Origin: Paraspadella gotoi
Taxonomy: Eukaryota > Chaetognatha
Direction: 5' to 3'
DNA: 64,000 nucleotides
Assembly (NCBI GenBank): GCA_051294375.1
Contig: CM119266.1
Coordinates: 4,586,573 to 4,650,572, forward strand
Position numbers and translations under genes: made by a program. Positions 1 to 12,680 of the stretch are shown here, in pieces. Below the pieces are notes generated by a model. The model saw nothing but the letters and a program-made list of their open reading frames with translations. It made no database searches and had not been told where the DNA came from. The stretch's first letter is position 1. Every line of letters begins with the position of its first letter.

Positions 1-538
1 AAATGACTCATTAACTCTCCATACTCAACATCTGTTAGAATTTTTCTGTGATAGTCAAATTCTGTGATTCTCCGTATTTTTGTTTTAAATTTTTGATGCC
101 CCGTTTGGACGACCAGTCTACCTCATTTGTTTTGTTGTCTTTTTTTCTTTCAGAAAAAAAAAATTCTCGTTAATAACGAAATCAAATTTGACGTTATTAT
201 ATATATATATATTATACTATTTTGGATACAATATTCTTGCCTGTGCAATTAATTTTATTTTAACGACTGTTATCTTTAGATTGTCGATGTAATTACCCTT
301 ATTTATTTTTTTTCTTTATTTTCTATAGATAATTTTTCAGAAATGAACCGCGTTTTTTTTTAAATTAAAGTTTAAGTTTTTATTACTTTTCTTGTGATAT
401 CGAGGTCACCAATCTTATTGTTCTCTTTCCAAGCGGTTGCTGTCAGTGTAGGTACAGTTGAAAAAGAACCCCCTCTCTGACCTTGCGGAGAAGGGAGAAG
501 ACGTCGGGAGAGAAACCGTGCTACAAGACGGAAATCTG
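1..538. repeat. Noisy duplicate of 7438-7966 at the window start
   Basis: This stretch matches 7438-7966 almost base for base. The differences are mainly single-base insertions in short runs, for example an extra base after AACTCTCCAT and longer T and A runs. The match ends where the N gap begins. This indel-dominated pattern suggests an unpolished sequence end placed beside its own corrected copy, not an old biological duplication. No gene is visible in either copy. Confidence 0.85.
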
Positions 539-563
539 NNNNNNNNNNNNNNNNNNNNNNNNN
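539..563. other. Assembly gap of 25 Ns
   Basis: A run of exactly 25 N bases, typical of a fixed-size scaffold join. Any frame crossing it is meaningless. Sequence on the right side (564 onward) does not continue the homology to 7966 onward. Confidence 0.99.
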
Positions 564-2400
564 TATCCGCATAAAGAAAAAGAGGGAAATGAGGACGTTC
601 CTTTCCGTTTTCCTTCTGTATTCTTCGGAATCCGACGAAGAAAAAAAAAGAGGATTACAAATTGAGAGGGATTCGCCCTGGTTAAATGTAAAAAAAAAAG
701 GGGTTTTTGTTGTGGTGTATAGGTTGTTTCCGCCGCGGTGAGGGGAGAAGTTAGGAAGAGGGAATTCCAGGTATCCACGTAAAGAGAAATGGCAGGGAAA
801 AAGAAAGGATACAAATAGAACAAGGCGATCAAGGAGGAGGGTACGTAAGATCAGGAAACTAATGTGGAGACGAAGGACGACTAGATGGTCGTCTCGTCGT
901 TTGGCGTTTCGAACTGCGTACGACCGTTTTGACATGCAGATGACTTTAGCAAAGGATCCCTTTTAGCCTTTTAGCCTTCCTATGATCCTGGCCCATTAGC
1001 ATATGGGCTTGGACACAATCAGAGAGGTACGGTCGCCGCGGCGAGGAAAGGAAGAGGGGGGAGGAGAAAGGGGAGGGAAAAGGAAAAGAGGGGAGGGAGG
1101 AAGGAGGAAAGGAGAGGGGGAGGGAGGAAAAGGGGGAGGAAAGGGAGGGGAGGGAGGAAGAAGAGAAAGGGAGGAAAGAGAGGGGAGGAAGGAGAAGGGG
1201 AGAAGGAGGAGGGGAGGAGAAGGGAGAGGAAAAGAGAGGATTAGAAAGAGGAGGAAGAAAGAAGGAAAGGAAAGAAACGGGAAGATAGGAAAAGAATCAA
1301 ATTAAAATAAGAAAATATGATATTATAAAAACATTATAGAAATATTCTAATATTTAATAGGGAAGCCAATTGCTCTGAGAGGAAAAAAATAAGTCTTGAT
1401 TGAAAGCTTGCAGGGTCAGCTAGGTAATTATCTTTGTAAGGCCTTAACATTCCATACTCCATAGCTTGTCCGAAGTCAGGGAAAGATGCCTTATTTATTG
1501 GATGAATGATCATAATCTATTTATAACATAGATAAGAGATATACTATTATTATAAAAGAAGAAAATGAACGAGAAAGAAGTAAATCATAATAAGGATTAA
1601 CTGTAACAATTGAGGGAACAGAAAATGATCAAAGCGAAATCGTCGTAATCTTCGTCATCTACGAAATTCTTCGTTGTCTAAATCTAAGAACCCGAGATTT
1701 TCAGGGTGCAAAGGTCTTCGAAGGGTTCAAGGGTTCTTGGTTTCAAAGTTTCAGGGTGTGGAGGACGAGCGCGAACGACGAGGGCGCCTCGCGTCGCTAG
1801 CCGATGGGCGTCGCCAATCAGGGTCGTCATTGCGAGAGGGGCGTGGTCCGGCGACGTCTTACATGTGCGTGATCATTGCGCGAGGATTGCGTGCACAAAG
1901 CTGTGCACAATGCGTGCGCAGTCGCGCTGGTCGGGAGAAGAATCGGACAAGCGTCTCTCTCTTTGTTTCGCTCGGATCATTGAAGTTAGATATATTTGAA
2001 ATGTTTATTTTATTATTTATCTAAATTATCAAACTCACTATGTGTTGTATTTTTGCTTAACCTCTCTCCTAGTGCCCACACAAACTTTCCTCTGGACACC
2101 ATAATAGTCCACTTCTTTTAGGATAGTACTTTGTTTATTATTCAAATTACAGTGTAAATATATTTCACCTGAATAAAATTGTGTAACTAACACAAAGCAA
2201 ACAATCTCGCAAATTCTCTTGTCTCCAAAAACAATATCATAATTAGTGGTCTAGACATTATAGTTTAAAACGATTTGCGATTTAAATAATTACAGTCACA
2301 GATTTCAAGTCGTGACTATGTCCTGACCAATAAAAGGCCCCGAAATTAGAATAACGGTTGATGATCAATTATTTTCTCATTCCTCCGTAATGTGGCTTAG
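564..2400. other. Gene-free stretch with purine-rich tract
   Basis: No supported gene. A GA-rich strand tract spans about 1018-1300 (low-complexity, codes only for a spurious Gly/Arg/Glu/Lys frame). A copy of the roughly 300 bp interspersed family lies near 1355-1520. The remainder is AT-rich, with a short GC-richer stretch at 1740-1960 that shows no splice-bounded coding pattern. Confidence 0.6.
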
Positions 2401-4200
2401 TGATTATTTCGACCGGCAGGGGGCGAAGGGGGAGAGAGAGAGAGAGGAGAAGAGACGAGAGGAGAGATGACAGTCGACCGAGGAGGAGATAGATGGACGA
2501 CGACGAGAGGATGAGTAGTAGAGAGGATGAGAGACGAGAGATGTAGAATTTGGAGACCTCTCAGCGATAGAGAGAGAGAGAGAGATTGATTTGTCCCAAT
2601 CGACGAGGGCAACCGGACATTCGTGACGACGAGTCCTGAACTCAGAGCCTCTGGCGGCGCAACTGAGAAAAGCAACTTCGAGTATAAGGACAATAACAAT
2701 AACAGTTAACAGAAGCGGAAAATTTTGACGCCCCCCTTCGCCCGCAACGACCCCGCCCTCTCGAGGCCCAGATTGAAAACGGAAGCGAAAAGAAGAAAGA
2801 AGAGGAAAAGATGGCGAGGGGGTATTGAGGTATCGAGGTATTGGGGTATTGGGGTATCGATGAATTGGGGTATTGGGGTATTGGGGCATAGGGGTGAGGC
2901 AATAGCTCGTCCGCCAGCCGCTTTCCCCTCTGCCGCCGTCGATCCTAACATCGCCCGCCGCCGCCGCCGTCAATGTCGGCAGCCGCTCGCCCACCTCTGC
3001 CGCTTTTTCCTTCCGCCGCCGCCACCTTCGTCTGCCGCTGTCGGCCGCTAGCGCGCGCCCGATCTTCCGCTACCGCCTCCCGCCGCCACTGTCGTCGCTT
3101 CTGCAGCCGCTTCCGCTTCCGTAATTGTCGTCGCCTTGCCAAAAAAAAAAAAACTGATTCTCCGTCGAAGGCAAAGATCAAAACAAGTTGGTTTTAATCA
3201 CAGATTCTGTTTTCTTTTTCTTTTTCTTTTTTTTTTTTGCGTCAAACTTTGGGCGTCTCTTCATTTCGGCGGGAAGAATCTTTTGGGGGGCGGTCGAGGG
3301 GGGGAAGGAAGGTTTTGGGGTGACGCGGGGGGGGGGGCTTAAGGGGATGGAGGGGTTAGAGAAAATAGTTTATGGAGAGATTAAGGATTAGAATTATGAT
3401 TAATTAGGTAACAGATTATGGTTAAATATTAAGTTTAATATCAAGTTCAGAGATTAAGGAACAAAAATGGACCGCTTTTGTTAAAGAGAGCCGGGAAGTT
3501 CTCGCGAGATAGGGGTGAGCGGGGGGGCGCGTTTGGAAATCCGAGGCCCAACGAAAATCGGAGGCGGAAAAAGGAAAAAAAGAAGAGAAAATTAAGGAAG
3601 AAGAAAAATGAGAAAATGGAAGGAGGAAAGGAAAGGAAGGATAAGGGAGAAAAAGGAAAGGAAAGGAGGGACAAGGGAGAAAAAGGAAAGGAAAGGAAGG
3701 ATTTAGAAAAGAGGAGAAAATGGTCGCGATGTTAAAAAATATTATTATCAGGGTGAGTTCGCCTCTTTCTTTGCGGGTTTGTGAAAAATTGTAAGGGTAA
3801 AATTGAGGAACGAGGTGATTTGAGTGATAAGGTAAATAAATAAGTAGTAAAGTAATATAAAGTAGTAACAGGGAAGATAAAAGAGATTACAGTATAACAG
3901 TTGGTAAGCGGGAATAAAAAGAAACTTAAAAATTGTCCAATACAAAATTACAAATGACAAAATCGCAATGAATACAGACGTTGGGCAGGCTATTGTGAAT
4001 GGTGATTTCAGACCCCTATTCCTTTTACAAAATAATCACTATTAATGAGTGATTATTAATTATTAATTATTATTATTATTATTAACCACAGAGTAAAAAC
4101 CTAAAAACTTTAAAATGAGGATCGAAAAAAGAGAACACAAGTTTATGGGCGACGAATTCTCTACCAACGCAAGAGGCAGCGCATAAAGAAAAGCCATTAT
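2401..4200. other. Gene-free stretch, GC-rich island and G-rich satellite
   Basis: Contains a G-rich tandem repeat of GGGGTATT-like units (2820-2895), a GC- and CpG-rich block of GCC/CGC trinucleotides (2900-3140), and G runs at 3285-3340. The block could be a promoter-type CpG island, but I see no adjacent coding exon. 3530-3720 is another purine-rich low-complexity stretch. Confidence 0.5.
2820..2895 (+). repeat. GGGGTATT minisatellite
   Basis: About nine tandem 8 bp units of the form GGGGTATT with variants (GAGGTATC, GGGGTATC, GGGGCATA). Regularly spaced G4 runs make G-quadruplex formation on the plus strand possible. Confidence 0.8.
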
Positions 4201-4201
4201 C

Positions 4202-4297
<96 letters not shown>
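4201..4297 (+). repeat. (GA)n microsatellite
   Basis: Nearly perfect GA dinucleotide repeat with two single-base interruptions. It is followed by a GC-rich trinucleotide block (4360-4450) of GCC/GCA/GCG units that gives spurious Ala/Gln frames. Confidence 0.95.
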
Positions 4298-4299
<2 letters not shown>

Positions 4300-5194
4300 G
4301 GCCGATCTCCCTCCGCCCGATTTTCGTCGAGGAAATTGGAAAAAAGAAAACTTGGCAAAGAAGATCCGGAGCCGGAGCCGCCGGCGCTGCAGTCGTCGCC
4401 GCAGCCGCAGCAGCGCAGCCGCCAGTCGCAGCCGCAGCCGCAGCCGACGTCGACGACGATGATAAACGACGATCAAAGTTTCTCTTCTTATTTTTTTGGG
4501 AAAAATAAGGGAATTTCTTTTGGGTGCAGGTGGAGGTGGAGCTGGGGTTGGGGTAGGGTGGGAGTGGGGGTTGGTTGGGAGTCCGGGGGGGGACAGAGGG
4601 AGAAGGGGGTAAAGGAATGGGGTTCCGACGACGGAGGCCAGATAAAGCTGAAGTGAGGCTAAGGTAAGGCTAGGGTAAAGTTAGAATAAGACTAATACAA
4701 TTTGTATTACAAAGGCTGAAAATGGCTGAAGTAAAATTAAGGTAAGGCTGAGAAAAGGCTAAGCAAAGGCTAAGGTTAGGCTAAGGAGGAAAGCAAAGGA
4801 GTGAAAGAAAACGGGTGAGCCCATTCTTTTTCCTTTTTTTGACAGGTGCGTTCATCGCGTAGTGGGCGTGGCGGAGGAAGGCAGCGATTCGGGTTTTTTG
4901 GACCCACGTCGGAAGTGTGTCAAAATAGGCGTCGGTATTTAGGAAAGAGTGTGCCCCGCGTGTGCGCGGTAAGCGGTATGTGAGGGAGAAATGTGCGAGA
5001 AAAGCATAGTACGAAGAGAAACATAAACGTGGGAAGTCAATGGGTGAAATCTTCAATTAAATTGAATTGAATTCTCAGATTTTTTATCTTTTGCATCGGT
5101 AGCCGGTTGTATTACGTAAGTCAGCACGTTAAACGTCAGACGTGTCCTTGCCGGAATTCGCAGCATCGGAAGTATCTATTTCAGTATCTGTTAG

Positions 5195-5525
5195 TCTCTG
5201 CTCCGGCAATCTCTGCGTCGACAATCTCTGCATCGGCATTCTCTACTCCGACAATCTTTGCACCGGCAATAACTGCATCGGCAGTTTGTTTTTTTTCCTT
5301 CTCTTTCATCATCATTTGGTATTCTTTGCTTAGGCAATCTCTTTGTTGATAAACTCTGCTTTAACAATCTCTTTGTCATTAATCTCTGTACCGGCAGTTC
5401 GTCTCTTTCCATCTCTGTTATTTGGTAGACTTTGCTTCGGCAATCTTTACGTCTGCAATCTCTACGTCGGCAATATCTATGTCTGCAATCTCTACGTCGG
5501 CAATCTCTACGTCGGTAGTTTGTCT
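5195..5525 (+). repeat. 15 bp minisatellite
   Basis: Repeated units of the form CGGCAATCTCTRCGT, interrupted in the middle by unrelated T-rich sequence and resuming near 5440. Because 15 is a multiple of 3, all frames read as five-residue repeats. Confidence 0.75.
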
Positions 5526-6039
5526 CTTTCCTACTTTTCCTCCGCGACTTCCGACTTAATTTCAGCCTCTGAATTTGGGTCGCGATTAATTTAACAAATT
5601 TTCGCGCGAAAAATTAAACGGAATCATTAAGACGCGCGGACGCGAGAGAGAGAAGGGGATAGCGGAAAAGAGTGAGTCGGGAGTCTTTTGCGTTTACCTT
5701 ATTATCGTTCGACTATATTTCGCTAAAAAGAAGGTTGCGGACATGTTCTGACAGTTACGGACCGGTTCGGGCAGGCCGAGACATGTTCAAAAAGGTTTGG
5801 ACGGGTTCAGTTGGACAAAATTGTAAACATAAATATCTAAAATAAGCCTAAATAGAACTTAATCACGAATCAAGTAGCCAAAGAATCGATCAGTACGGCT
5901 GATAATAGCATAGTGTGGCATTGATTCGCGTCGAATGGCATCCAATGCCAAGGACCTGCAACATCAGCGTCGAATGGCAGAATGGATTTCGAAAAGGTTC
6001 ATCGTTGAATGAGGAGTAAAACGGATTCTAATTCCGGCG

Positions 6040-6080
<41 letters not shown>

Positions 6081-6274
6081 AACAACGGGGGTAATGCTTA
6101 ATTGGAAATCGAGGATTTTTAAGACTTGATGTACTGAAACCATTACGGGCGGAAAATGGGGCCCTAAAATGGAATGGACCTAAATTTAGGATTGGAGGAA
6201 AAGCGTTGGGCTACAAATGAGGAAATGGTTAATGTTGCTAAGTGGAGAAGGGAAGAGGAAAGATTAGGGAGGAA

Positions 6275-6344
<70 letters not shown>

Positions 6345-6771
6345 AGAAGACAGAGAGAACTGGAAAGGGAGGAACAATAAAGATTAAAGAATCTGGGTAA
6401 TAAAGAGATTGGAAGGAAGAAAGAATGACAGAGAAAAATTACATCAAATCACATAAAGGAAAAAAAGTGGGGAAATCAGAAACGCGCGTTTTAAAAGAAA
6501 AAATGAAAGAAAGAAAGAAGAAAATAAAAAATAAAGTGAAAGAAGGCTAAAGAGATTTTCCTTTTCTTCTCAGTGAAAGATTTTCTACGAAAAAAGGTTG
6601 ATTGTGATTTTAAGACTAAAAAATCTTCGTTCAACTGTTAAGCCATAAGCTTTAAGGCTTAAGGAAATCTGGATAAAAAAAAAGGAACATCGTACGAAGG
6701 CGGAAAAGGTAAGATAGGCCGTTGAGACTCACCCCGTTCTCAGGTACAATCTAAAAGGAGCCACGCCCACT

Positions 6772-6899
<128 letters not shown>

Positions 6900-7437
6900 C
6901 CGATGGCACTTTTTTCCAATTAAGTCGCCGATTAAAATCTTCGCGCGACAAAATCTCGAGCCACCTTTTTTTAGGCGGGAACTGAGAAAGATGGGAAAAG
7001 GGAAAGTGGGGGAAAAAAGTAAAGGAGAAATTAAAAAAACTTTAAATTTTATAAAAAAAAGCCATGTAATTGTAAATGGGGGAAATAAAAAGGAAGCTAG
7101 AAAAGGGAAGAAGGTACCAAAAAAATTGTTTTAGCTTCAAGCATCAATATGAACATGTGTTATTCGACCTTAATTTAAAAAGAATAATGTTTGGGAATTA
7201 AAAGTAACAAATATACACGTTAATTTAATTCAGACAACGAGACATTCACCCTGGTCGATGCTCTTTTATCAGTCTAAACGAAATTCTTTCGAAGATTCGC
7301 TTTAAATCTCGCGCCCTTTTTGACTCGAAGAGGCTCCAGCTGATAAGGTCGTCAACAAAACAACAGTCGACTACTACAGCCATTGCCTCAAATGTTCTCC
7401 AGATGTTGATGGCGACGTCGATCATGAATGACTCCTA

Positions 7438-8856
7438 AAATGACTCATTAACTCTCCATCTCAACATCTGTTAGAATTTTTCTGTGATAGTCAATTCTGT
7501 GATTCTCCGTATTTTGTTTTAAATTTTGATGCCCCGTTTGGACGACCAGTCTACCTCATTTGTTTTGTTGTCTTTTTTTCTTTTCAGAAAAAAAAAAATT
7601 CTCGTTAATAACGAAATCAACATTTGACGTTATATATATATATATATATATATATCATTTTGGATACAATTATCTTGCCTGTGCAATTAATTTTATTTTA
7701 CGACTGTTATCTTTATATTGTCGATGTAATTACCCTATTTATGTTGTTTTTCTTTATTTTCTATAGATAATTTTTCAGAAATGAACCGCGTTTTTTTTTA
7801 AATTAAAGTTTCAAGTTTATTTACTTTTCTTGTGAATCGAGTCACCAATCATTTGTTCTCTTTCCAAGCGGTTGCTGTCAGTGTAGGTACAGTTGAAAAG
7901 AACCCCCTCCTCGACCTTGCGGAGAGGGAGAAGACGTCGGGAGAGAAACCGTGCTAAAGACAGGAATCGCAGGCGACGTTATGTTTATAAATAGTTTGTT
8001 GTCCACTTAGCGATTTGTTGATACTTAGTACCTTAATAAAATAAAGCATATAGATTAATAAAGATATTCGGTAAAATTTTACTTTCGCCGACCGGGGTTT
8101 TGGCGTATTTTAAAAAAACCGGCATTCCTGGAGGCATATGGAATGTAAAGTCCTGACGACCACTTATTATTCAATACGGCCCGTTCGGTCAGCGGGGCCT
8201 GTCGTCTGCTGTCCGTCGGCTGCGGAAATCCTTTGGGTAATTGTGACATGAATAAAATGATCAAAGGGGTATAGTATTGTGATAAAAATTATCGCGGCTT
8301 AAAAGAAACTAAAAATCCGACTTTTTTTATTGACATTGTATGCTCAAAATCCGTACTAATGACCTTTTTTTTTGTAATAAAGCTACTTCTTGATTAGTTT
8401 GTACAGCTTTGAGAAATTGAATTGCCCTAAGGCTAAAAGCATAAGAGTAAAAGGAATGTAACTACGTTTTTTTTTTGTTTTTTTTTTATTAAGATCTCGT
8501 CTCTGTCCATCTCCGAGGGCAAATGATGAATGAATATTGAATAGTTTTTGTTTTTATTGTGTTTAAAGTGTTTAATATCTATGTTTATGCTTCTCCTTTG
8601 TAGCATTTTATTTACTTACATTCTCTCATTTAATTATCTATTTAAGTACAAAATATACATAATTACTAGGTGGATTTTAAAGTTCCCAAGTCGTCGTCGT
8701 CGTCGTCGTCGTATGTGGCGTCGTCGTTCTTCCTTTGTTAATGATTAGCGCAGATTAATGGTGACGACGACGACGACGACGTTCTTCATAGTCTAACTAA
8801 AAGGTGAGTAATTATGTATCGCGCGTTCCAACTACGATCATCGATTAAACCTCATT

Positions 8857-8892
<36 letters not shown>

Positions 8893-9786
8893 CGGCAATT
8901 TGCATTCTTGGCATCGAGCTCATCTCGGCAATTTCCCTTTTTTAGCCGAGAATTTTATGTCGTCGCGCAATTTACCCCTGCAGGCTCTTTCGATATCATA
9001 TTCTCTCTCTCTCTCTTTCTCTCTCTCATTCCATATTCAAGACCAAACTGTTCACCATTCGTTATGGGATTTAGAAGACAAATGTACGAACATGAATTTT
9101 CGAGTGGCCCGTACTCGGTACGCGTTGCTAAGCGACCGTCTCCTTGCGGATATCCAAAGTCGAGGGTCAGCCCGTAGCAAAGCCCACTCGTTGCTCGGAA
9201 CTAATGTTTATCGTCGCTAGGGAACGGATCGTATCGATGACGAATAACGAATGACTAATACGAGTATCTGTGACGACTTGTGACATCAGATGGTCATCGT
9301 TGGATGTGGAATGGATCGGGGGTCGCAAGTTTTCGATCAGGGATGTCCTTGATCTCAGCCTCAGGGGTTCTTGTTTCTGAGGACAAATTATCGCTTATTG
9401 TTTTCGAATGGCTCAGTTTATTTTATTTTAAAAAAATTTACATTTACAACTTTCCATTCGTCAGTGCCTTCACCTTATATTTTTAAATAGAATAATTCAA
9501 TATCTGTTGATTGACATTAAACACGCTCGTTGCCTATATTTCTCGGCCACTTTTCCCTGTTTTAACCTATGACCCTTTGTTTTAGTTTTACTGCGTTTTC
9601 TTTACTTATCGATTATTTCATGTTTTTTTCTTAATTTAGATTTCCCGACAAAAAAAATCATTAAGATTTTTATGGTTAAAAGAAAAACTGGGTTCAGTTT
9701 CTCCGTTCCTGATTGGTGAGTCTCCAGCGCTGCGCCGTCGGCCGCGGCGTTTATTCAAATCCTTCAAGTCTCTCTGACGTCGAGAC
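7438..9786. other. Gene-free stretch containing the better copy of the duplicated segment
   Basis: 7438-7966 is the cleaner copy of bases 1-538. 8067-8100 carries one end of the MITE family whose sequence reads ACTTTCGCCGAC. (TCG)n lies at 8693-8713, (ACG)n at 8764-8782 and (CT)n at 8861-8892. No coding exon is supported. Confidence 0.55.
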
Positions 9787-9787
9787 G

Positions 9788-10833
9788 ATGCAGCGAGCCG
9801 TCGCCTGCTGCCGCTCCGGCGCCTTCGAATTCGGTCAGCGTTTCCGATTTCCGACTTCGCTGACTCTTTCCGCTGCTCGTTGGTGAGTCGGTTTTAATGC
9901 TCATTTTTGGGATTTTATATTTTGTTAAAACTTAATATTAACTTAATTTTTTTTTAAACAGCCTCGTTGTTAACGGCGATTCGCCTCGACATCACAGCGA
10001 ATTCTCCGCCGGGAAACGGATGGATAACACAATATCGGTTCGTTTGGTGTGACATATTACAATTACTGAATAATAATTCTTTTTTATTTCGAGAAAAAAT
10101 ATTTAATATGATACCCTAGATATTTTAGAAAAGGCATATTGAAGAGAAAAGGAATAAGGATAGCGATAGTTTGGCGATACTTACAAAATGAAAACTAATG
10201 TAATAAAAACTGAGAAAAATTAAGGGATTAATTATAAGAGATTTCTATGTTACAGCGTTTCTCGATTCATATTGCGCGATACACCAGTTTTTTCATGGCG
10301 TCATTTTTCTTTTCCCCCTCGACAGGCGGCGCTAAGATCCCCGCATTTCCTGAGACCGCAAAGAGACAAACCCTTGCAGACCCGTGGAAGGATGACGGGC
10401 GTTTATCCGAAACTAAAAGAAAATCCTTACTACGACTATGAATTAAAGAGTGGAGCCATTGTGCCGGGTCAGTCGAAAATAAAACAAATTGACATTTACT
10501 GAGTTAGGCTAACCCCACCTATATAATAGTATATAATATAATATATATATCAATGAAGGAAGTAGGCGAGACAAGCTCCACGATCAATCCGTTTCCTGCG
10601 ATGATATTAAACGAATAGATAACTTTTCATATTAGCATGACTAATTTCATATTACACGATTCGTACCCATTTATTTATCTACAGAGCGCTCGAGTGAGTT
10701 CGAGTGGAGAGAAGTGGTGCCAACAGTTTTCATCTTCGTCGTCTTATATTTTCTTCTTTACCTTTTTCACAATAACTGCACCCCACTCGAAGACGATCTA
10801 GAAGACGATCTCACCCCGCCAAGGCGATCCTGA
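9788..10833 (+). CDS. EMRE-like small mitochondrial inner-membrane protein (candidate)
   Basis: Proposed exons are 9788-9882, 9962-10046 (or ending at 10037), 10326-10467 and 10685-10833. All have GT-AG borders and phases close to a protein of about 156 aa. The N-terminus is basic and Arg/Ser/Ala-rich without acidic clusters, like a mitochondrial presequence. Near residue 105 the motif SGAIVP is followed by one hydrophobic helix (VVPTVFIFVVLYFLLYLF) and a short acidic tail (PLEDDLEDD). That order, SGAI-L/V-P then one membrane helix then an acidic C-terminus, is the plan of EMRE/SMDT1, which tethers MICU1 to the MCU calcium uniporter pore in the matrix membrane. The small-residue helix-packing motif of vertebrate EMRE is not obvious here, so the name is a candidate. 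A downstream ATG (MTGVYPK) could be an alternative start. AATAAA lies at 10993. Confidence 0.45.
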
Positions 10834-11201
10834 AAATTGTACATATTATACGAACTTAGAAGACTGAAATGTGTGTCGTTGTGGAGATAAAAGCCTTCGT
10901 TATAATATATTGACTTTGTAGTTTATCTCTCCGGTATTAAAACGAAACGACCTCGATAGGCAAAGTAGTATAAATCTAACTTCTCTGCGGTTAATAAAAC
11001 CTAAAAAAGATTAGTCGAACCCAAGAAAAATTAAAGAATTACCTTTCCCCCTCTGCGAAGATAAGGTTGGACTAAATGTTGGTCTATTTTTACGTTACTA
11101 CTTCTCAGGTTAGCCTTACGCTTAGCGGTTGCTAATCGACTCGCTCCTCCCAAAGATTCGGCTTGACAAATCTTGTCTCTCTCTATCGCGGGATCTTCTG
11201 G

Positions 11202-11235
<34 letters not shown>

Positions 11236-12660
11236 CCTCTCCCGCCCCCGCGACGACTGTTTGCCTTTTCTCTCTGGCGACGCTACTTATTTTTTTAAAT
11301 TTCTTTTCGAAGATTTATTAGCCTTGTCGTCGTCGCCATATTGTTGCGGCGCAACGTCTTGAACTTGCCGGTTCTTGTTTTACATACATGCGATCCAGCT
11401 TGATAGAAAAAAAAATTGTCTTCTACCAGAACATCATTTGTTATCCGCCCAAATTAAACAATTCATTATTAGTAAAGAAACGAGCTTCATCTCCAGAGGC
11501 AAAACGGTCTTTAAAGGGAGTAATTTTTCCACATCTTCTCTCCTGAATCGATCATAGTGCGAGACGTCATCTACTACAAGCGTCGCGAACGTCATCGTTC
11601 TCCCTTTATCTCTCTCTCTCTCCTCAACTAATTAGTCACGTTAATCATTTGTTACGAAATGACGCTTAATCACTTCATCCCCTATCTCCCCCCTCCCTCC
11701 CCCCCCCCTCGCAGCCATGATTCTTTGAAAGAAGGATAGAATACGGCGCTAAAAGAGAAGACGCATAGACGGGACACTTCCGAGGTCTCCTTTTAATTAA
11801 TAGTTTAATTAAAGGCGATTGGTCTCGCCTGACGCGACGACGTTTAGAATTTAGATATAATTGTTTAGCGTCAAGCTGAAGTTATCTAATGAAGAAAAAG
11901 CAACAGTAGTATCGCGCGTGTATGGAGGTTACGAGAAATCTTTTTTTTTACGTATTCTATTAAAACTAATATTTAAATATACTAAATTCCATAGAAACTG
12001 ATTTTGATGCGAACAGAAGTGTACGTGGAAAGCGAGCGCGAACGGGTAAAATCAGAGGAGAGAGAGGGAGAGCATGAACGGTCTCATGTGTTAAATCTCG
12101 CCGAGGGGAGGAGTTAGCATCAGGAGAAAGATTAATTAACCATTTGCTTAATTATTTGTAATCAGGACAAATTTTCATACATCAACGGTGATGGGAAGTG
12201 GAGAGACGAAAAAAGCAAGAGCCTAACTCCGTTAGAAAAGCGCCTATGAATGCTCGATCGTGATTTCATAGAGTACTATTAAATTTAAAATTATGTTCAT
12301 TTTAACTATTCCAAATTGACTTTTTGGAAAAAAGAAAAGTCAGCTTTTTTCTTTCGTGAAATCTAATTTTGCGACAATTGGAAACTGGAACACTCATAAC
12401 AATAGATATTGTTAAAAAAGACATACTATTCAATTACACATTAATATGAAATCTTTTTTTTTCTCCCTAATGGATTTACAATGCAAAACATTTTTTTTTT
12501 AAATTTTGGCTACATATTTCGACATGTATTGCTCTGTGATCGTCTTTAACAAGAATCATACTAATGATGACATAGTAATAAAAAACAGAGTATGTCGAAA
12601 TATATATATATATCATTGTAACTATTATAGCAGAAAAAAAAGAAAACATATAACTTTTTC
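10834..12660. other. Intergenic stretch
   Basis: Holds the presumed 3' UTR of the upstream gene (AATAAA at 10993), (CT)n at 11204-11233, a C-rich run at 11695-11710, and AT-rich sequence toward the 3' end of the minus-strand eIF4E gene. No further exon is supported. Confidence 0.55.
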
Positions 12661-12680
12661 CCGATAACCTTTGCAGGATT

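Noticed and set aside
1003-1305. 100-codon Gly/Arg/Glu/Lys-rich frame
   Set aside because: It is the translation of a GA-rich low-complexity tract; no splice or start context and no protein-like composition.
4296-4656. Ala/Gln/Pro-rich frames after the (GA)n block
   Set aside because: Different frames give equally long repeats from GCC/GCA trinucleotides; no splice-bounded exon.
4640-4790. GGCTAA units as interstitial telomere repeat
   Set aside because: Spacing is irregular and the units are diverged; better described as degenerate simple sequence.
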